Shown: positions 1-13,082 of the stretch, piece by piece
Numbering within the stretch: position 1 is the stretch's first letter
How the letters are laid out: every line of letters begins with the position of its first letter
Assembly (NCBI GenBank): GCA_973895155.1
Contig: OZ316894.1
Location: forward strand, 12,586,001 to 12,650,000
Reading direction: 5' to 3'
Source: Marsupella aquatica
Lineage: Eukaryota; Marchantiophyta
DNA length: 64,000 nt
Notes under the pieces: generated by a model
What the model saw: the letters and a program-made list of their open reading frames with translations, nothing else
Told to the model about the DNA's origin: nothing
The model's database searches: none
Translations under genes and position numbers: made by a program

Positions 1-2905
1 AGTAGACAAAAGAATTTGTATGTGTTACAGGGCAATACTGTATGTGGAGAGGCCAATGTAACCAAGTCTCACGAGGAGATGACTCAACTGTGGCATTCAC
101 GGCTAGGCCACATGAGTGAGAAGGGTTTGGCTATCTTACGGAAAAATGGACTCATTTTTGATTTGCAATCTTGTAAATTAGAGTTTTGTGAGCATTGCAT
201 TCTTGGAAAGCAGCATCGTCGTGCTTTTGGTGTTGGAACTCATCGTTCCAAAGCGGTTCCTGAGTACATACATAGTGACGTGTGGGGTCCATCCCCGACT
301 CCCTCACACTCTGGAAAGTTGTACTATGTATCATTTATTGATGATTACTCAAAATTTGTGTGGATTTATTTCATGACGCATAAGTCTGATGTCTTGTCCA
401 TTTTTAAGAAATGGAAGGCCCAGGTGGAGAATCAGACTGGAAACACGATCAAGTGTTTGGATACAAGGGTGAAGAGTCTGAGGTCAGACAACGGCGGGGA
501 GTACACTTCAATGGAATTTGAAGAGTACTGTTCAGAACATGGGATAACTCGCCATCTCACCACAGTTTATACTCCGCAGCAGAATGGTGTCGTTGAGAGG
601 CTCAATCGGACACTGTTGGAGCGGTCACGGAGTATGTTGAGCCAATCAGGTTTACCACAAGAATTTTGGGCAGAAGCTGTCAATACCGCAGCTTATTTGG
701 TAAATCTTTCTCCTTCTAGTGCTATCAATTTCAAAACGCCGTTTGAGATGCGCTATAAGCGGCAAGCAGACTATCATGGCTTGGTAGTTTTTGGAAGTGA
801 TGCATATGCTCTCACACCGAAGCAGAATAGGACCAAGTTGGATCCTACCTCCAAGAAATGTGTTTTTCTTGGGTACCAGAGTGGTGTGAAAGCCTATAGG
901 CTATGGGATCCTATTGCCTGTAAGCTCGTTGTCAGTAGGGATGTTTCCTTCAATGAATCCAGATTATTGAAGGAGGGGGAGAATACTCAGGGCTCCCGTA
1001 CTGACAAAGGAAAATCTCCTATCCCGGATCTCGTTGAGGGGGAGATTGGTTATGAGGTGCATGACCGGAGAGAAGGAGTTGCTCCAATTATGGAGCTGGT
1101 TCCTGTGCCAGAGGAACCAGAGGAGTTTGTTGATGCTGGTGAGCAACAAATGGATGCTGTTGAGCTTCAAATTATACCAGCACACGCAGATCAATCGGAG
1201 TCATCGACTAGAAGAATATCTGGTCGCACTGTACGCGCTCCACCAAGGTATGGACAGTGGGTTGATTCATCTCAACTGCAAGAGGATGATTTTACAGCTG
1301 ATAATGAGGGTGATGCGTTAATTTTGGAAATTTCATGAGGCAAGTGCTTCAAAGGAGAAGCAGAAGTGGACTGCAGCAATGCAAACGGAGATGCAGTCAC
1401 TAAAGGACAACAAAACTTGGGAGCTTGTTAAGCTGCCTAAGGGTCAGCAAGTGGTGGACAGCAAGTGGATTTACAAGCTGAAGGATAATTCCATAGGAGG
1501 TGGATCGAAGGTCTACAAGGCTAGGTTGGTAGCAAAGGGATTCACACAAGAGAAAGGTGTGGATTATAATGAGGTCTTCTCACCAGTTGCTAAGTACTCT
1601 ACAATACGACTATTGTGTGTACTTGTTGTAATGTTTGGTCTGTTGCTAGATCAGATGGATGTTGCCACAACTTTCCTCTATGGCACATTGGAAGAGGTGA
1701 TCTTCATGAGACAACCTCTAGATTTTGTGAAGAGAGGACAGGAGAAATTGGTTTGCAGATTGCTGAAATCCTTGTATGGGTTGAAGCAGTCATCAAGACA
1801 GTGGAACAAGCGGTTTGACGATTGGATTCGGTCACAAGGTTTTCACAGAAGTGTATTTGACCCTTGTGTGTATTTAAAACCGGTAAAGAATGTTGTCTTT
1901 GGGTTCATTGTTTTAGTACTTTATGTGAATGATATGCTAATTGCAGCCAAGGATAGGTCTGAGATTGTTAAGCTCAAGGCACTGCTTAGTGCAGAGTTTA
2001 AGATGAAGGACTTAGGGCCAACTAAGAGGATTTTGGGTATGGAGATCACTAGGGACTTGGAGGCTGGCAAGCTATGGTTGACGCAGAGCAGTTATGCGAG
2101 GAAGGTAATTGCAAGGTTCAACATGGGGAATAGCAAGCCAGTAAGTACCCCGTTGGCTCCACACTTCAAGTTATCATCAGCGTTCTGTCCTACGGATGAC
2201 ACAGAGAAGGGGTTGATGTCAAAGGTTCCGTATGACAAGGCAGTGGGGAGTCTCATGTATTTGATGACTTGCACTAGACCTGATCTTGCCATGGCTATGG
2301 GCAAGGTGAGCAAGTACATGTCGAATCCAGGGAAGGTACACTGGGAAGCAGTGAAGTGGATTATCAGGTACTTGAAAGGTACCGTGGATCATGGTCTTTT
2401 ATTTGATGCGAATGCAAAGAATGCTAAATCATTGATTGGCTATGTTGATTCTGACTATGGACAAGATTTGGACCGAAGGAGATCAACAACAGGATACGTG
2501 TTCACACTTGGCGGTGAATGCATAAGTTGAAGATCTACTTTGCAGAAGTGTATTGCTCAGTCTACTACAGAAGCGGAGTATGTTGCAGCTGCGGAAGCAG
2601 CAAAGGAAGCGATTTGGTTGGATAGACTTATCACTGAAATGAGATTGCCACAGGGGAATGTGAAGCTCCATTGTGATAGTCAAAGTGCGCTCCACCTTGC
2701 TGTGAACCAGGTGATGGACAGCAGAGCGAAGCACATTGATGTCAGGTACCATTTTATCAGGCAGGCTGTGTCTGATAATTTGTTTGAGCTAGTCAAGATT
2801 GATGGTAAACTCAACCCGGCTGACGCATTTACCAAAGTGATTTCTTTGGAGAGTTTCTCTAGACACCATGACGTATTGCAGGTTTTGCAATTGCATCACA
2901 AGTAG
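1..2905 (+). pseudogene. Ty1/copia retrotransposon pol polyprotein, 5'-truncated by window edge and decayed
   Basis: Encodes the copia order GAG-pre-integrase, integrase, reverse transcriptase, RNase H. The HHCC zinc region (HSRLGH ... CEHCILGK) lies at about 90-215 and the integrase core (DVWGPS, SDNGGEY, QQNGVVERLNRTL) at about 275-620. The RT runs from about 1380 (KWIYKLK, KARLVAKGF) to about 2130 and RNase H from about 2430 to 2860 (AQSTTEAEY). Three lesions are visible. A one-base frameshift near 1330 ends the first frame at 1338, and the RT frame is open from there. A TGA at 2528-2530 replaces the tryptophan normal at this RNase H position. The RT active-site box reads YVND where copia elements have YVDD (AAT at 1928-1930). 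Gag, protease, primer-binding site and 5' LTR lie left of the window. The family call is secure, and the element is judged unable to mobilise itself. Confidence 0.95.
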
Positions 2906-3082
2906 AGTTTTCTTAACATTCATTGTAATTACTGATATATGCTCTTCCTCATTCCTATGTATTAGGCTACGGCTTAGTTCTGGTTTACTCTAGTTAGAGA
3001 GGGAAACCGGTTTGGTTTTTGTCCAGAACTTCCCGCTGAGGGATCATATACATTGGCAGTATTACTCTCCCCTAGACCAGAG

Positions 3083-3095
3083 TCAAGGGGAAGAT
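3083..3095 (+). other. Polypurine tract of the copia element
   Basis: A purine-rich run (TCAAGGGGAAGAT) sits immediately upstream of the proposed 3' LTR start. This is the expected place for the plus-strand primer of an LTR retrotransposon, and its position supports the LTR boundary. Confidence 0.7.
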
Positions 3096-3480
3096 TGTTG
3101 GGTATTTACTCTTACGTCTAGGTTAGGTATGACGTGGTTGGTACAACAACTAGGGTTGGTACAACTACGTGGTTAGGTACAACTACGTGATTAGGTACAA
3201 CTATGTGGTTAGGTACAACTAAGTTGCACACTATATCATAAGAGGCATGTGTGCTTGGAGAGGTAGAACCAAGGCTCATTGTTATGGAGCCACTTGAGAG
3301 ATAGGGAGAGCTTACACTGTGGAGACTCGGTATAGCCGACGGGCTTAGAGTTCAGTAAAGCTCTCTTGTGTGTTCCCGTGGATGTAGCCTCAAGGAGGTG
3401 AACCACGTATTTCTTGTGTCGACTATTGTGCGTTGGATGGTTCATGGGCTTGCCGTTGCGATCGTCGTCTATGCTCAACA
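3096..3480 (+). repeat. 3' LTR of the copia element
   Basis: The 385 bp segment begins TGTTGGG right after the polypurine tract and ends CTCAACA. The termini are an imperfect inverted repeat with the usual TG...CA ends. It holds a TATA-like stretch (CTATATCATAAGAGG) near 3231-3245 that could be the LTR promoter. The 5' LTR lies outside the window, so LTR identity and the target duplication cannot be checked here. Confidence 0.75.
3135..3223 (+). repeat. Five 18-bp tandem units in the LTR U3 region
   Basis: Units of the form TGGTTAGGTACAACTACG begin near 3135, 3153, 3170, 3188 and 3206, with a few substitutions each. They lie just upstream of the TATA-like stretch, the usual place for LTR enhancer repeats. 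An enhancer role is inference. Confidence 0.8.
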
Positions 3481-4004
3481 TATGATTGGGCCAATGTGGT
3501 GCTTGTGCCCAAGCCCTCAAAGCTCATGGCCCTTTGGGAGTCCCAGGCGGCTCCACCCGAGAGCCACCTATTCTCATGCGTAAGCGCCCATTTTGCATGA
3601 ACTAAACTCCTATGCAATCGGGCCCAAGACAAGCTCTCACTAAAGCCCTCAAAACACAAGGTCCATCTGAGGGTTTGGACGCTCAGCCCCAAGCCCAACC
3701 CATCTCATGACCCAACCAGCCCTTTATGCTAGTATGCGTCCCTTGTGCATGACTTTAGCTCAACGTCTCGCCTTTGCTAGAGCAACACTCTTGCTCTCAA
3801 GTCTCCTCATACTGAGTCCCATCCGGATGGCCGTCCTAGTCGGGCCCATAGGGGAGCTTGACATCGGAATCAACAACGCCGAAGCTAAGTGGTAGGGTAG
3901 TTGGGGTTTGCGACTCATTTACAAAACCATTCATGGAAAACTATAAGTGCCTCTTCAACATTTGCAAGGTATTGAAGATTCTAGTCTGTATCTTCACCCT
4001 CAAA

Positions 4005-4199
4005 ATACTGCACATATACTATGCACACACTCTACCATGCAACAACTCGGGTCAATTTCAGCAAGTTTAGAAGCGCAACTTCTAAAAACAAATATGAACC
4101 ATACTGCACATATACACTAATGCAGACACTCTGCCATGCAACAGCTCGGGTCAATTTCAGCAAGTTAGAAGCTCAACTTCCAAAAACAAATATGAACCA
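4005..4199. repeat. Tandem duplication, 96-bp unit, two copies
   Basis: Copy 1 (4005-4100) and copy 2 (4101-4199) both begin ATACTGCACATATAC and both contain TCGGGTCAATTTCAGCAAG and AAACAAATATGAACC. They differ by scattered substitutions and small indels. Short open frames across them are by-products of the duplication. Confidence 0.9.
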
Positions 4200-5977
4200 A
4201 ACCTGCAATTGCATTATATTTCACAACATCATTTCTACATATCTACCGAGTAACACCTTTTTATTTCTTGCCCCACACAATGAGCATGCCTGGAAAAGTT
4301 TGCAAAATGCGCCCAAAAAGACTAGCTTTGCATTGTTGTATGTAGAGAGTGGTAGCTGGCAAACCTCTCTTTCACTCAAAAAGTAAGTGTTTTTTATTTA
4401 ACCTTGAATGAGCTTCATTTATTACAATCACGTTCTCAATACTTCTGAACAGATAGGATGAATAGTGTTAATGAGTGAAATTAGTGTCATCTTGGAATCC
4501 CACACATATTTACCATTTAAACCAGAGCCAGTGAACATTAGTGAAATGCTCTGCAAGTCTTTTATGCACAAGATCCTCATAGGTGACCCCAAAAACAAAG
4601 GCATTGGAGTTTTGAGGGGCTATTAATTAAATGCCCCTAATGCCCTGGTAACAAATTACACTCAAAGGCCTTAGATGTAGTTATTTTACTATTTTTTTTG
4701 TAAAACTTTTGACAAGTTTCATAGTGTGCCCTGGCCCTGGATTGTGCATTCTGGTAGCAAAAACACTATAAGGGACAAAGAGAACAAATCACCTTGCATT
4801 AGTTCTTCCCAATTGAGCTTCTAGAGGTTTCCAATTTGGGAGAATTGAGATATTCTAAATTGCCATTCTGTTTGGTTGATAAGGTGGTTGATTTGCCACT
4901 GTGTTTAGTATACTTAAGTTATCACCGTTTTCCATGGCCAACCAAAGCAAAGCAACTCTGGTTAGCTTGAGGTCCTGATTTGACATCCTGCCAAATTTCA
5001 CCATCAGACAGTCATTACCATCCCCTCACCTCAATGGCCCCACACGCAACAAGTTGGAAGGGCAAGGTAGGGCAGCAACCTAAACTGCTCTAGGTGGGGC
5101 CTGAGCAAGGTGGAACCCATGAGTGACAAGGAAAGGAAACATGTGGTTCTTATGGTCAATGACATAGATGACCATCTACATCATGGTTAAATATACCCAA
5201 AGGTTGACCTAGTACAATTTGTAAAAATACCCCAGACCTGTCAGAGGACTTTTAACAGCTAACTTTAAGTCATTTGGATTTTTTGGTTTAGATATTTGTA
5301 GACTGAACCCTATTTCAAAGGAATGAGTGTTATAAACGCCCCCAAAAGAAGGTTTCAGACCACATTTTTAGGGGTTACTATTGCCCATAAAGCTGGCTAA
5401 TACTCCATGAAAGATTTTCCAATGTCCACTAGAAGTAGAAATATCATTGTGTTGAAGACAACCGGTCACCATCTTGCAGATTTGTGTCATGCAACCCCGC
5501 ATTTGCATTTAAGACTTGGGTTTGAGCGACTATTCTAGTTTGCAACAATCACAATTAGTTTAAGGCACTGTGAGGTAGATGCGATGGCTAGTGAATGTTC
5601 AGCGCTAGGTTTTCAACCCGCCTCGGTCCAACCTAGGAGACGATGACACTAGATAGGTTAAAGGTAGCATTAAAAGTAGGTAGTTGGCAGGTTTAGCCCA
5701 TTTGTGATCATTCTAATTATGCACCTCATTGTTGTCATTAGTGGGATTCATCCATTGTTTGAGAGGGCCCTACAATTTTCAGATTTCCTTAGGAGACATC
5801 CCCATTCCTTGGAGTCCAGGGGATATTCCTCTTGGGGTCTACTTAATTCACTTCAATTTTAAAGTAAATCCGGTTATAGTTCTTGCATTCTCGCTAGGCA
5901 GTGCTTGTCGGTTATGGAGAAATGGCCATTGCATAGCGGTTTTGTCAATTACAAAGATGGCGATCAGTTTTTTATTG

Positions 5978-6197
5978 TTGAGTAGTGCTTACATAACTAT
6001 CCTATGATTTTTTTGTCCATTTTAGCACCATAGATTTGTAAGAAACATACCATCAACTTTGGACTAGATAGCAATGCGACGGCGGACGGTTGAGTAGTGC
6101 TTGCATAACTATCCTATGATTGGTTTTTTTTGTCCATTTTAGCACCATAGATTTGTAAGAAATGTACGGTCAACTTCGGACTAGATAGCAATGCGAA
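5978..6197. repeat. Tandem duplication, about 110-bp unit, two copies
   Basis: Copy 1 starts at 5978 and copy 2 at 6090, both with TTGAGTAGTGCTT. Both run through TTTAGCACCATAGATTTG to CTAGATAGCAATGCGA. A variable poly-T run separates the two halves of each unit. Confidence 0.9.
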
Positions 6198-8011
6198 ACA
6201 TGAGAGCGCTCAATCTCACACTACACTAACAAGACACCACGATGAAGAAACTCCTGAAGGATCCATAGGTCATGCGAAAGTACATGTGAAGAATGACGGA
6301 GAGAATGCTCTCCCTCCAACCTATACCCCCAAGGGGGCGAAGATGTGTGGGCCTAAACTAAACAGATCTTATCCAAAAGTAATCTAGGGTAAACTAACCC
6401 TAGTAAGGCCAAGCTAACTAGAAGCAGGTAACTTGAATCAATTCCTAAAAATATTTGTTTATTTTGGACTCACTTTGTCTCATTTTTATTCAAGTAAATA
6501 GGATACTTTTTTTCCTATTTCTGTATGCAAGTAGGTAGTTAACAGACTAGCAAGTGTATTCACTAAAGAGTTCCGCAACTACGACACAACTGGCACATCA
6601 ACACACTTTAGCATGAAATTTAACTTATAGTAGTTGTTTCTACTTCTCCTTTCTTCATAGTTACTTGAAGACAAAGGCAAACCCGAATTTCATGCAACCT
6701 CAAATTGTACTTTCTTTATGGAGTGGATAAATTTCAAAATGTACTTGCACATTTTATGGGCAATCTCTTCCACCAAGTTCATAAAATTATACAACAAGAA
6801 ACTTCTTGCAGGGTTAGTAATGCCCTATTGTGATGGGATAACTCCTCTCCCAAAATGCTTAAAGTTGTTGCCACCAATTTTTTGAGTCAGCTTGTAAATA
6901 CTTTGCCACTAATAATGTTCTAATTAAGCATATTGCCACGGTTTTGTATGTGGATGACAGTTTTATCAAGGGTAACCAGGGGAACTATATACAAAATCCT
7001 GGACATATTTGTGAGTTTAGATAAAATAGTGGCAGTATTGTAAATTCAAGCACCTTTAGTGGTAATGTAATTAAAAGTCGTTTTTTGAGATGGGCCCATA
7101 ATGCTATCGTAACAAGGCTGATCAATACAACAAAATACACGATCCAAACATCCACTAGGGGATAAAGCATCTACAATTGCTAATATATTAGGCCCATTGC
7201 TAGGCATGATATCCCCAAATCAAGAACTTCAAAAATTATCATATTAGGGCACTAAGGGGCATAATGCCCTAAACCAAGAGCTTGAGTTTTGAGTGGGTAT
7301 ATTGCACATAGTGCTCGAGTGATAGGGGAAAATTTTGAGGCTGCTATATGGCCAAACACCTTTTGGTTGTCTTGTCTTATTCATGTTGCTTGTCATGTAT
7401 TTTTATATGCATTTGACCTAGTCTAGGCATTTGTTTTGTATTATTTGAAATTTAGTAATAACTTCTAAATTTTTTAAATGCCTTAATTTCAATCAGGTAC
7501 TTTAGAGTAAATGTTACCTTTTTAAGACTCTACTTTGGCTATGCTCACAATTAGTCCTTATTTCTGAGAAGGAGACTCTCACCAGGCTCAAAGGGGCAAC
7601 TAGAATTGAACAATTGGGTGGAGTGTAGCTTATATCCCCATTGGTTGATAACTTTACAATACTTATGGTTTATACATCAGTGTCACCTGAATAAAGAGCC
7701 CCTAAAAATACAGCTCAAAATTAAAGGTTAAAAGGTTCACTTATTTCTCTTTCAACTAATATTGTACCCACACTACAATAGTTAAACAGAGTGGACAATA
7801 GTTAATGTAATTATCTTTTTCAAAGTGAGAAAGTATTCTACCTCTAGTTGAAAGAGAATCACTACAAGACAAATAAGCAAACATGTTCCAGGATGAGCAT
7901 GCTATATTGCACATAATGCTCGGGTGACAAGGGAAAATGATACTTCCATGGAGTTTAATTGTAATAAGTTGATGTTCACAAATTCAAATTTATTCTAGTT
8001 CTGAGTATTTG

Positions 8012-8868
8012 TTACAGACCCCCATTAGGGGTCCTTTCCAAAATTCCTGGCTCCACAGCGTGCCACATCATCATGGGCAAACAGGAAGAGACTTGTTTTT
8101 AGATAGAATTAACTTCTACATTCGTGTTTGTGGCAAGTTTGCTGTAAAAACTGGGATGCCATGCCGTAAAAAGAATGTAAAAAAAACTGACATGCAAATG
8201 AAAAGACAAAAAGATTGAGGTAAAACTGCTCCCAGTAACGGTTTTATTTACATTTTGATTTTATTCAAAATATAAAATTTTCCTGGCAACAATTTTTGAT
8301 TTGACATTGCTGAGTCAAATCATAATGAAAACTCACGTATAATATGGCGTTGGAAAGATCTTGAAGAGACGTTCCTAATAAGCTTAGCATTGTCACCATT
8401 CAATAAGAATTGAGTAAGTAATTTGAAAAATAGATTTTACCCGTGATTTCATAATCTCTAAAGTGAATAAAAATCTTTGTTGTACAACCCCTGAAATGTT
8501 GACCCCTTCCATGAGAATGAACCTAAAATTGATAGATTTTATCGAGTAGTAAGGAGATTATGAATTGTAGAATTTCTTTAACTTTTTAATGAACTTAACA
8601 TTGATAAATTTAATTTAGTTTTGAGGGGATTCTAAGTTTCCAATGTTCTCTAGCTTTCCAATGAGTGTGACAATAGTTCATATTGCAATTGGTTTTGTGA
8701 TTGATGTTAATTATGGTTGCCTTGGTAAGCTTGGCAACTGTTTCAAGTGTCAATAAAACATTGACTTGTCCATTTTTGAATTTTTGTTTCTTTAGAATGG
8801 GAGGTCCATCTAGGCTTCAGTTTCTAGATAACTGCATCTAAAATAACATGGGGGTCCATGGATTAACT
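8012..8868. mobile_element. Arm A-specific insertion, candidate small DNA transposon
   Basis: Comparison with arm B shows homology on both sides of this block but not inside it. On the left, CTAGTTCTGAG (about 7995-8005) pairs with B near 58125. On the right, AGCTACAC (about 8878-8885) pairs with B near 58095. Near the block edges, GACCCCCAT (8017-8025) and ATGGGGGTC (8848-8856) form a perfect 9-bp inverted repeat. No transposase is seen, so if mobile it would be non-autonomous. Exact ends and target duplication are not settled. Confidence 0.5.
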
Positions 8869-10469
8869 CCTAGGTGAGCTACACATCCATGAAAGTGACA
8901 ATGAAATTCTACAGTAGTCATTTTGGTTGAGTTATTCATCATGGAATGCCTAAAGGTAAATTCTATTAGATAAATTTTCATTGTGTTAATATGAAATACC
9001 CTAATATGTGTTTTTCATGTCTCCTCCTTCTCTAGTTGCCTTGTAGGTGAAAAACTAAAACTTTATCTTGAGACTACAATATCAAGTTACAAGCCCAAAA
9101 CTCTCATGGACCACCACGGGAGCAATGTGTCTAACATGGAGGTCCATCCGGGCTTCACTTTTGGGGGTGACAGGGAGTTTAACACACTTAAAGGTCCAAA
9201 ACATTTTTATTTTTATTCATTTAAGTAAAAGGAGAGAATAATTTTCATATTGAGTCTATCCAAATCTTGATCGTGCATGCCCTGAAACTTACTAAGAGAA
9301 AAACCACTAAGGGCAATATATCAACAAGGCTCTGGAAATCCGAAGGGCTTACAAGCAATTCTGTGGCATCCTTTGTTACTATCATAAATGCCCAGGGGAG
9401 ATGAAACCTCCCTAAGATGATGACCACTGTAGCTCCACATTTGTTATGATGACATCAAAGGTGGTGGAATGAATGTACATCCCCTGTCGCAGGAGAAGGA
9501 AACTCGTCAAATTCTAGCTTAACTCTGGGAATTGGTAAACACAAGCAAGCACACAACAGTATTGAGTTAATTGCTCATCACGGTAAGTGTGGTCTCCACA
9601 CGCAAATCTGTGCTGGGAATCAAACGAGTAAGGTTCATCTCAGAATGTGGAAAGGGAGATCTAGCCAAGCTTCCCGGAGTTCCAAAGATATGGAGATGGG
9701 TAATTGTAGTATCATATCCGTTGTTGAGAACGTCTGACAGGAAACTAGTATATAGTCTTTCTCGTGCAGGGTGTTGTGTTTCTTTTCGGCCTTTCTCGAA
9801 AAATTGGTGGCAGCAATGTCTGAAAGGTGTTGCTAAATTGCCAGTAGCCTGTTACTGTCAGCAGTCTTCCAGGTTGCCCCTCGCACGCCCACATGCATGC
9901 AACCGTTATCTGTCTTCGGAATTGTGACCGTTGACAAATTCCCCGAGACACGTTAATGTCCAAGAGGAAGTTCAACCAAGAAGCAGCGTCGAATGTCCAA
10001 TAAGTGTAACTGTACGTAAATTCTTACGATATTGCTACTATGTACTATTCGTCTGTCGGCAATTTGCATTACTTGTTCCAAGTGCAAGCAAGCCTGGACG
10101 TGGGTTGCCACTTTAGTAAGACAAACCATATGGAAGAAATTCGCTGAATGTGGGACTTACGAAAGTAATGTGCTTGCAAAAAGAATAGAGACAGTGTGTG
10201 TCTATCCCAACTTCATATCCTCGCTGCCTTTGGCAACAGAGAAGGAAGATTTAATTGCGCAATGAATTGGTAATACAGAAGCGTACAATGCTTTTGGTGG
10301 GGACGGTTGCCAACTCAGCAACTTCGAGCTTTTAACTATGTTGTGGCCTACCTAATTATCGCTGAAACTGCTCAGACAATAAATGTTCATCTAGTGCCGT
10401 AAAGTATAAACATTGTGCACTTTCAGTGCAGCTACTTGAATTTCCTAAATCGAATTGGCAAGTGTTGGA

Positions 10470-12582
10470 TTACACATCACTTCCCAAGTCAAAGCAACTT
10501 AAATTAGCTGGAGAGAGGGTCGCCACCGATTGGAATTTGGAGCTGGAGTACTTCTTGTGCACCACCATCAGCTTCGCCTCGGCCGACTTTTGGTGTAGTC
10601 CTACCATCAAGCGTGCGCAGGCCCTGAGACACGAATTACAGCTCATGAGCTTCAAACGCTCGACAAGCATTACAGTGGGTCCTGACCTGAATCTGGAAGA
10701 TTGGCATGGCAGACTATGCAAGGGCAATTGCTTACCTACTGTCAAGCGGCGCAGTCCCTGGAATCAAATTGCAGCTCATGATCTATGCTACGGTAGGTCC
10801 TGTTTTGACCTGAACACAATGCAGCTAGATTGGCACGGAAGAAGAGGCGTAGGGCAGTCGCTAACCTCAGCTCCGATTCATCGTATCCGGAATGGCGGGA
10901 CAACGTAGGAGTCCAATATGGCGACTTTTGTAGAGTGTGATGTGCTGTGAATACAGCTGATGCTGCTAGTAGAGACGGGGAGTATCTGACCGCAACATAC
11001 TCTGTCAAGCACAGCTCTACAAAGAAGAATGCCAATGTTTCTGTCTGCTTGTCAGACGATGCGGCCTTCAGACACCGAACCATAAACACGTAGGGAGTAG
11101 GGACAGTGAGGTTGAAACGCAGCGTGTTGAGCATCGCCTTCTCCTGAAAATCATAGCGAGTGACAAGGTTCAGGAGGACTGGACATAAGGTGCGTGATAC
11201 CTCTGCAGTAACAGGGCGATCCCAGACTGAATCAATTACGCACCGCGATAGGGAAACAGAGCAATTGCGGCTGTCAGAATTGCTCACCATTGCCAGTACT
11301 TGTTGTCTGGTGTAGGCATCGTCGGAGATAAACACGATCGCCTCGACCTGCAGGCACATATTCAGAGGCGAATCATCTATGTCAGAATGCAGCCTGGCAG
11401 CCAAAGCGCCGTGTACGTGATCTTGGCAAAGATTGAGCAGGTCAAGTAACATTGTGAATATGAATCATTACCTCTGGAGCGATAATTTCCTCGTACTTTG
11501 CAGCAAGAAGCATGGCCGTAACCCCAACTAGTTGAAGAGTTTTTCTTGAGACGCTCTCAAGAGACAGGTACCGGTCTAGCAGATTAGTTGTCAAAAACAG
11601 AGTCTCTGGCATGAGCCCGAATTTGAGATGCACCTGCAAGCAGAGTAAAAGGGAAAAGAGCGTGAGTGTCTCGTTGGCATGGTTAAGCCTAATTTATGAA
11701 TGCTCGAAAATTCAGACAGTCTTTTGATGTGGAGTCTGAACGAAGGATACAGCAGAGATACTAGTTGGAGCCATGAATCCTAAAAATCTACGAATCATGG
11801 GAAGACTTTGGAATCCTACCTCGATAAGCCAATCGATCAAGATCGCTCGCATTTTGTCGTTGATGTCACCTTGGCGACACATGTAGTCAGGAGCTACGCA
11901 GCTTTGGACCTGCGTATCAAGTTTCAACTGGTTAAGAGCTTTGCTCAAATGCGGCAGAACTCAAAATTATTCACTTTCGCACTTTTCATGTAGAGGCTAG
12001 AAAGTGTTGGCACCATACCTCTGTCTTGCGATAGAAGCTGTATATGTCCTCCACGTAGTCGACCACGCAGAGCTGATTGTTGGCATCTCCCTCATCGATA
12101 TTGTGCACATGCTCCTCTGCGTCCATCATCTCGATGTCATGTCTGATAATGGCTTCACTACGGGCAGTGAGCGTCGCTGTTAGAGTGGGCACTTTCTTCG
12201 CTGCAGCATTACGGGTACTGCGAGTGAGTGGTTTCAGACGGGGTGGATGTCCAGCGGGAACTGGGAGGGGAATTGCGGCTTCACATTCTGTGCTGCTACT
12301 CTTGTCATGAGCATTGTTCTCCTCCGAGACAGCTTCCGTCTTCGCTTCAACCTTCCCATCCGATCCACACACCACAGTTCGTCGCTGCTTAGCTCCCCAG
12401 GTCGTCACAATATCTTGCTTGGGGTTGATCGCGCCATCTTTACTCACGTGGCATCTCACTGCCATTGCACCCACAAGATTTCCAATGTCACCAAGAGCTC
12501 GTCTGGTGTTCGCGGCCGGCGGAGCTCTCGCTGCAACATTGTCGCGGGCCACTGGTGGTCTCTCCACTCTCGTTCCTGCCAT
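10470..12582 (-). CDS. CYCB1: B-type mitotic cyclin, copy A, six exons
   Basis: Mitotic cyclin, the regulatory partner of a cyclin-dependent kinase at G2/M. Exons on the complement: 12019-12582, 11820-11909, 11472-11633, 11288-11347, 10866-11143 and 10470-10623, giving 435 aa with GT-AG junctions. The start is the ATG followed by AGTRVERP, because the destruction box (RRALGDIGN, residues 27-35) then lies near the N terminus as in plant B cyclins. An upstream in-frame ATG at 12690 is not shared with copy B. The cyclin box shows MRAILIDWL (208-216), HLKF (220-223), DRYLSLESV and LLAAKYEEI (260-268). The C-terminal cyclin fold follows from about residue 310. HxKF suggests subgroup B1. Intron 4 (144 bp) has no in-frame stop. 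Five residues differ from copy B. Confidence 0.95.
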
Positions 12583-13082
12583 TCTGCTTGACTCCTCCCG
12601 AGCACGCTTGAAGCGCCCTGCTCTTTCCTTGTCCACTCCTATTATTCGTGGGCTACGAGGAACGCTCGAGTGCGCGTCCTCACAATACAATTTCTATCTA
12701 ATTCACCGCTCTAAACTATTTCAGATTCCTTCATGTGAAGTTCCTGGCCCACGGATTTCCCACACGAAGACAGCAATCGTAGTCGCAGTGACAGGACTCA
12801 CTCGTGATCGACTGATATCTCACATTCTATGCTACAATTCTCTCTAATTCGCCTCTTTACAATGATCCCAATCCTGCGTATGTGTGTAACTTCTTCCGGG
12901 CCCCGAATTCTCCACACTGAACTGATCCCGACTGTACTCTATTCGCGTTGATAGGATCGTGATACTTAATTGTGATCGACTGAGATCATTCACCACAATC
13001 TCCCTCTCACCTGGAGCGGAGTCTGCCTGCTCTGCGGGTAATGTAAGAAGTCCCCCACTGCCTCGGCTTCGGGTGTGTCTCG

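Larger units (their letters stand above)
3481..7944. other. Intergenic, AT-rich, no gene recognised
   Basis: No reading frame here matches a family I know; the open frames are short and of low-complexity composition. The first 400 bases are more GC-rich than the rest and may be an older repeat into which the copia element inserted. Two tandem duplications are listed separately. A stretch of about 40 bases near 7298-7335 (TATTGCACATAGTGCTCGAG) recurs in altered form at 7901-7940. Confidence 0.6.

Noticed and set aside
12583-12690. Upstream ATG extending cyclin copy A by 36 residues
   Set aside because: Not present in copy B, and it would push the destruction box away from the N terminus; the shared ATG is preferred.
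12314-12847. Open frame antisense to cyclin copy A exon 1, also open in copy B (54149-54769, minus)
   Set aside because: Its conservation follows from the duplication and from the conserved sense exon; no family resemblance.
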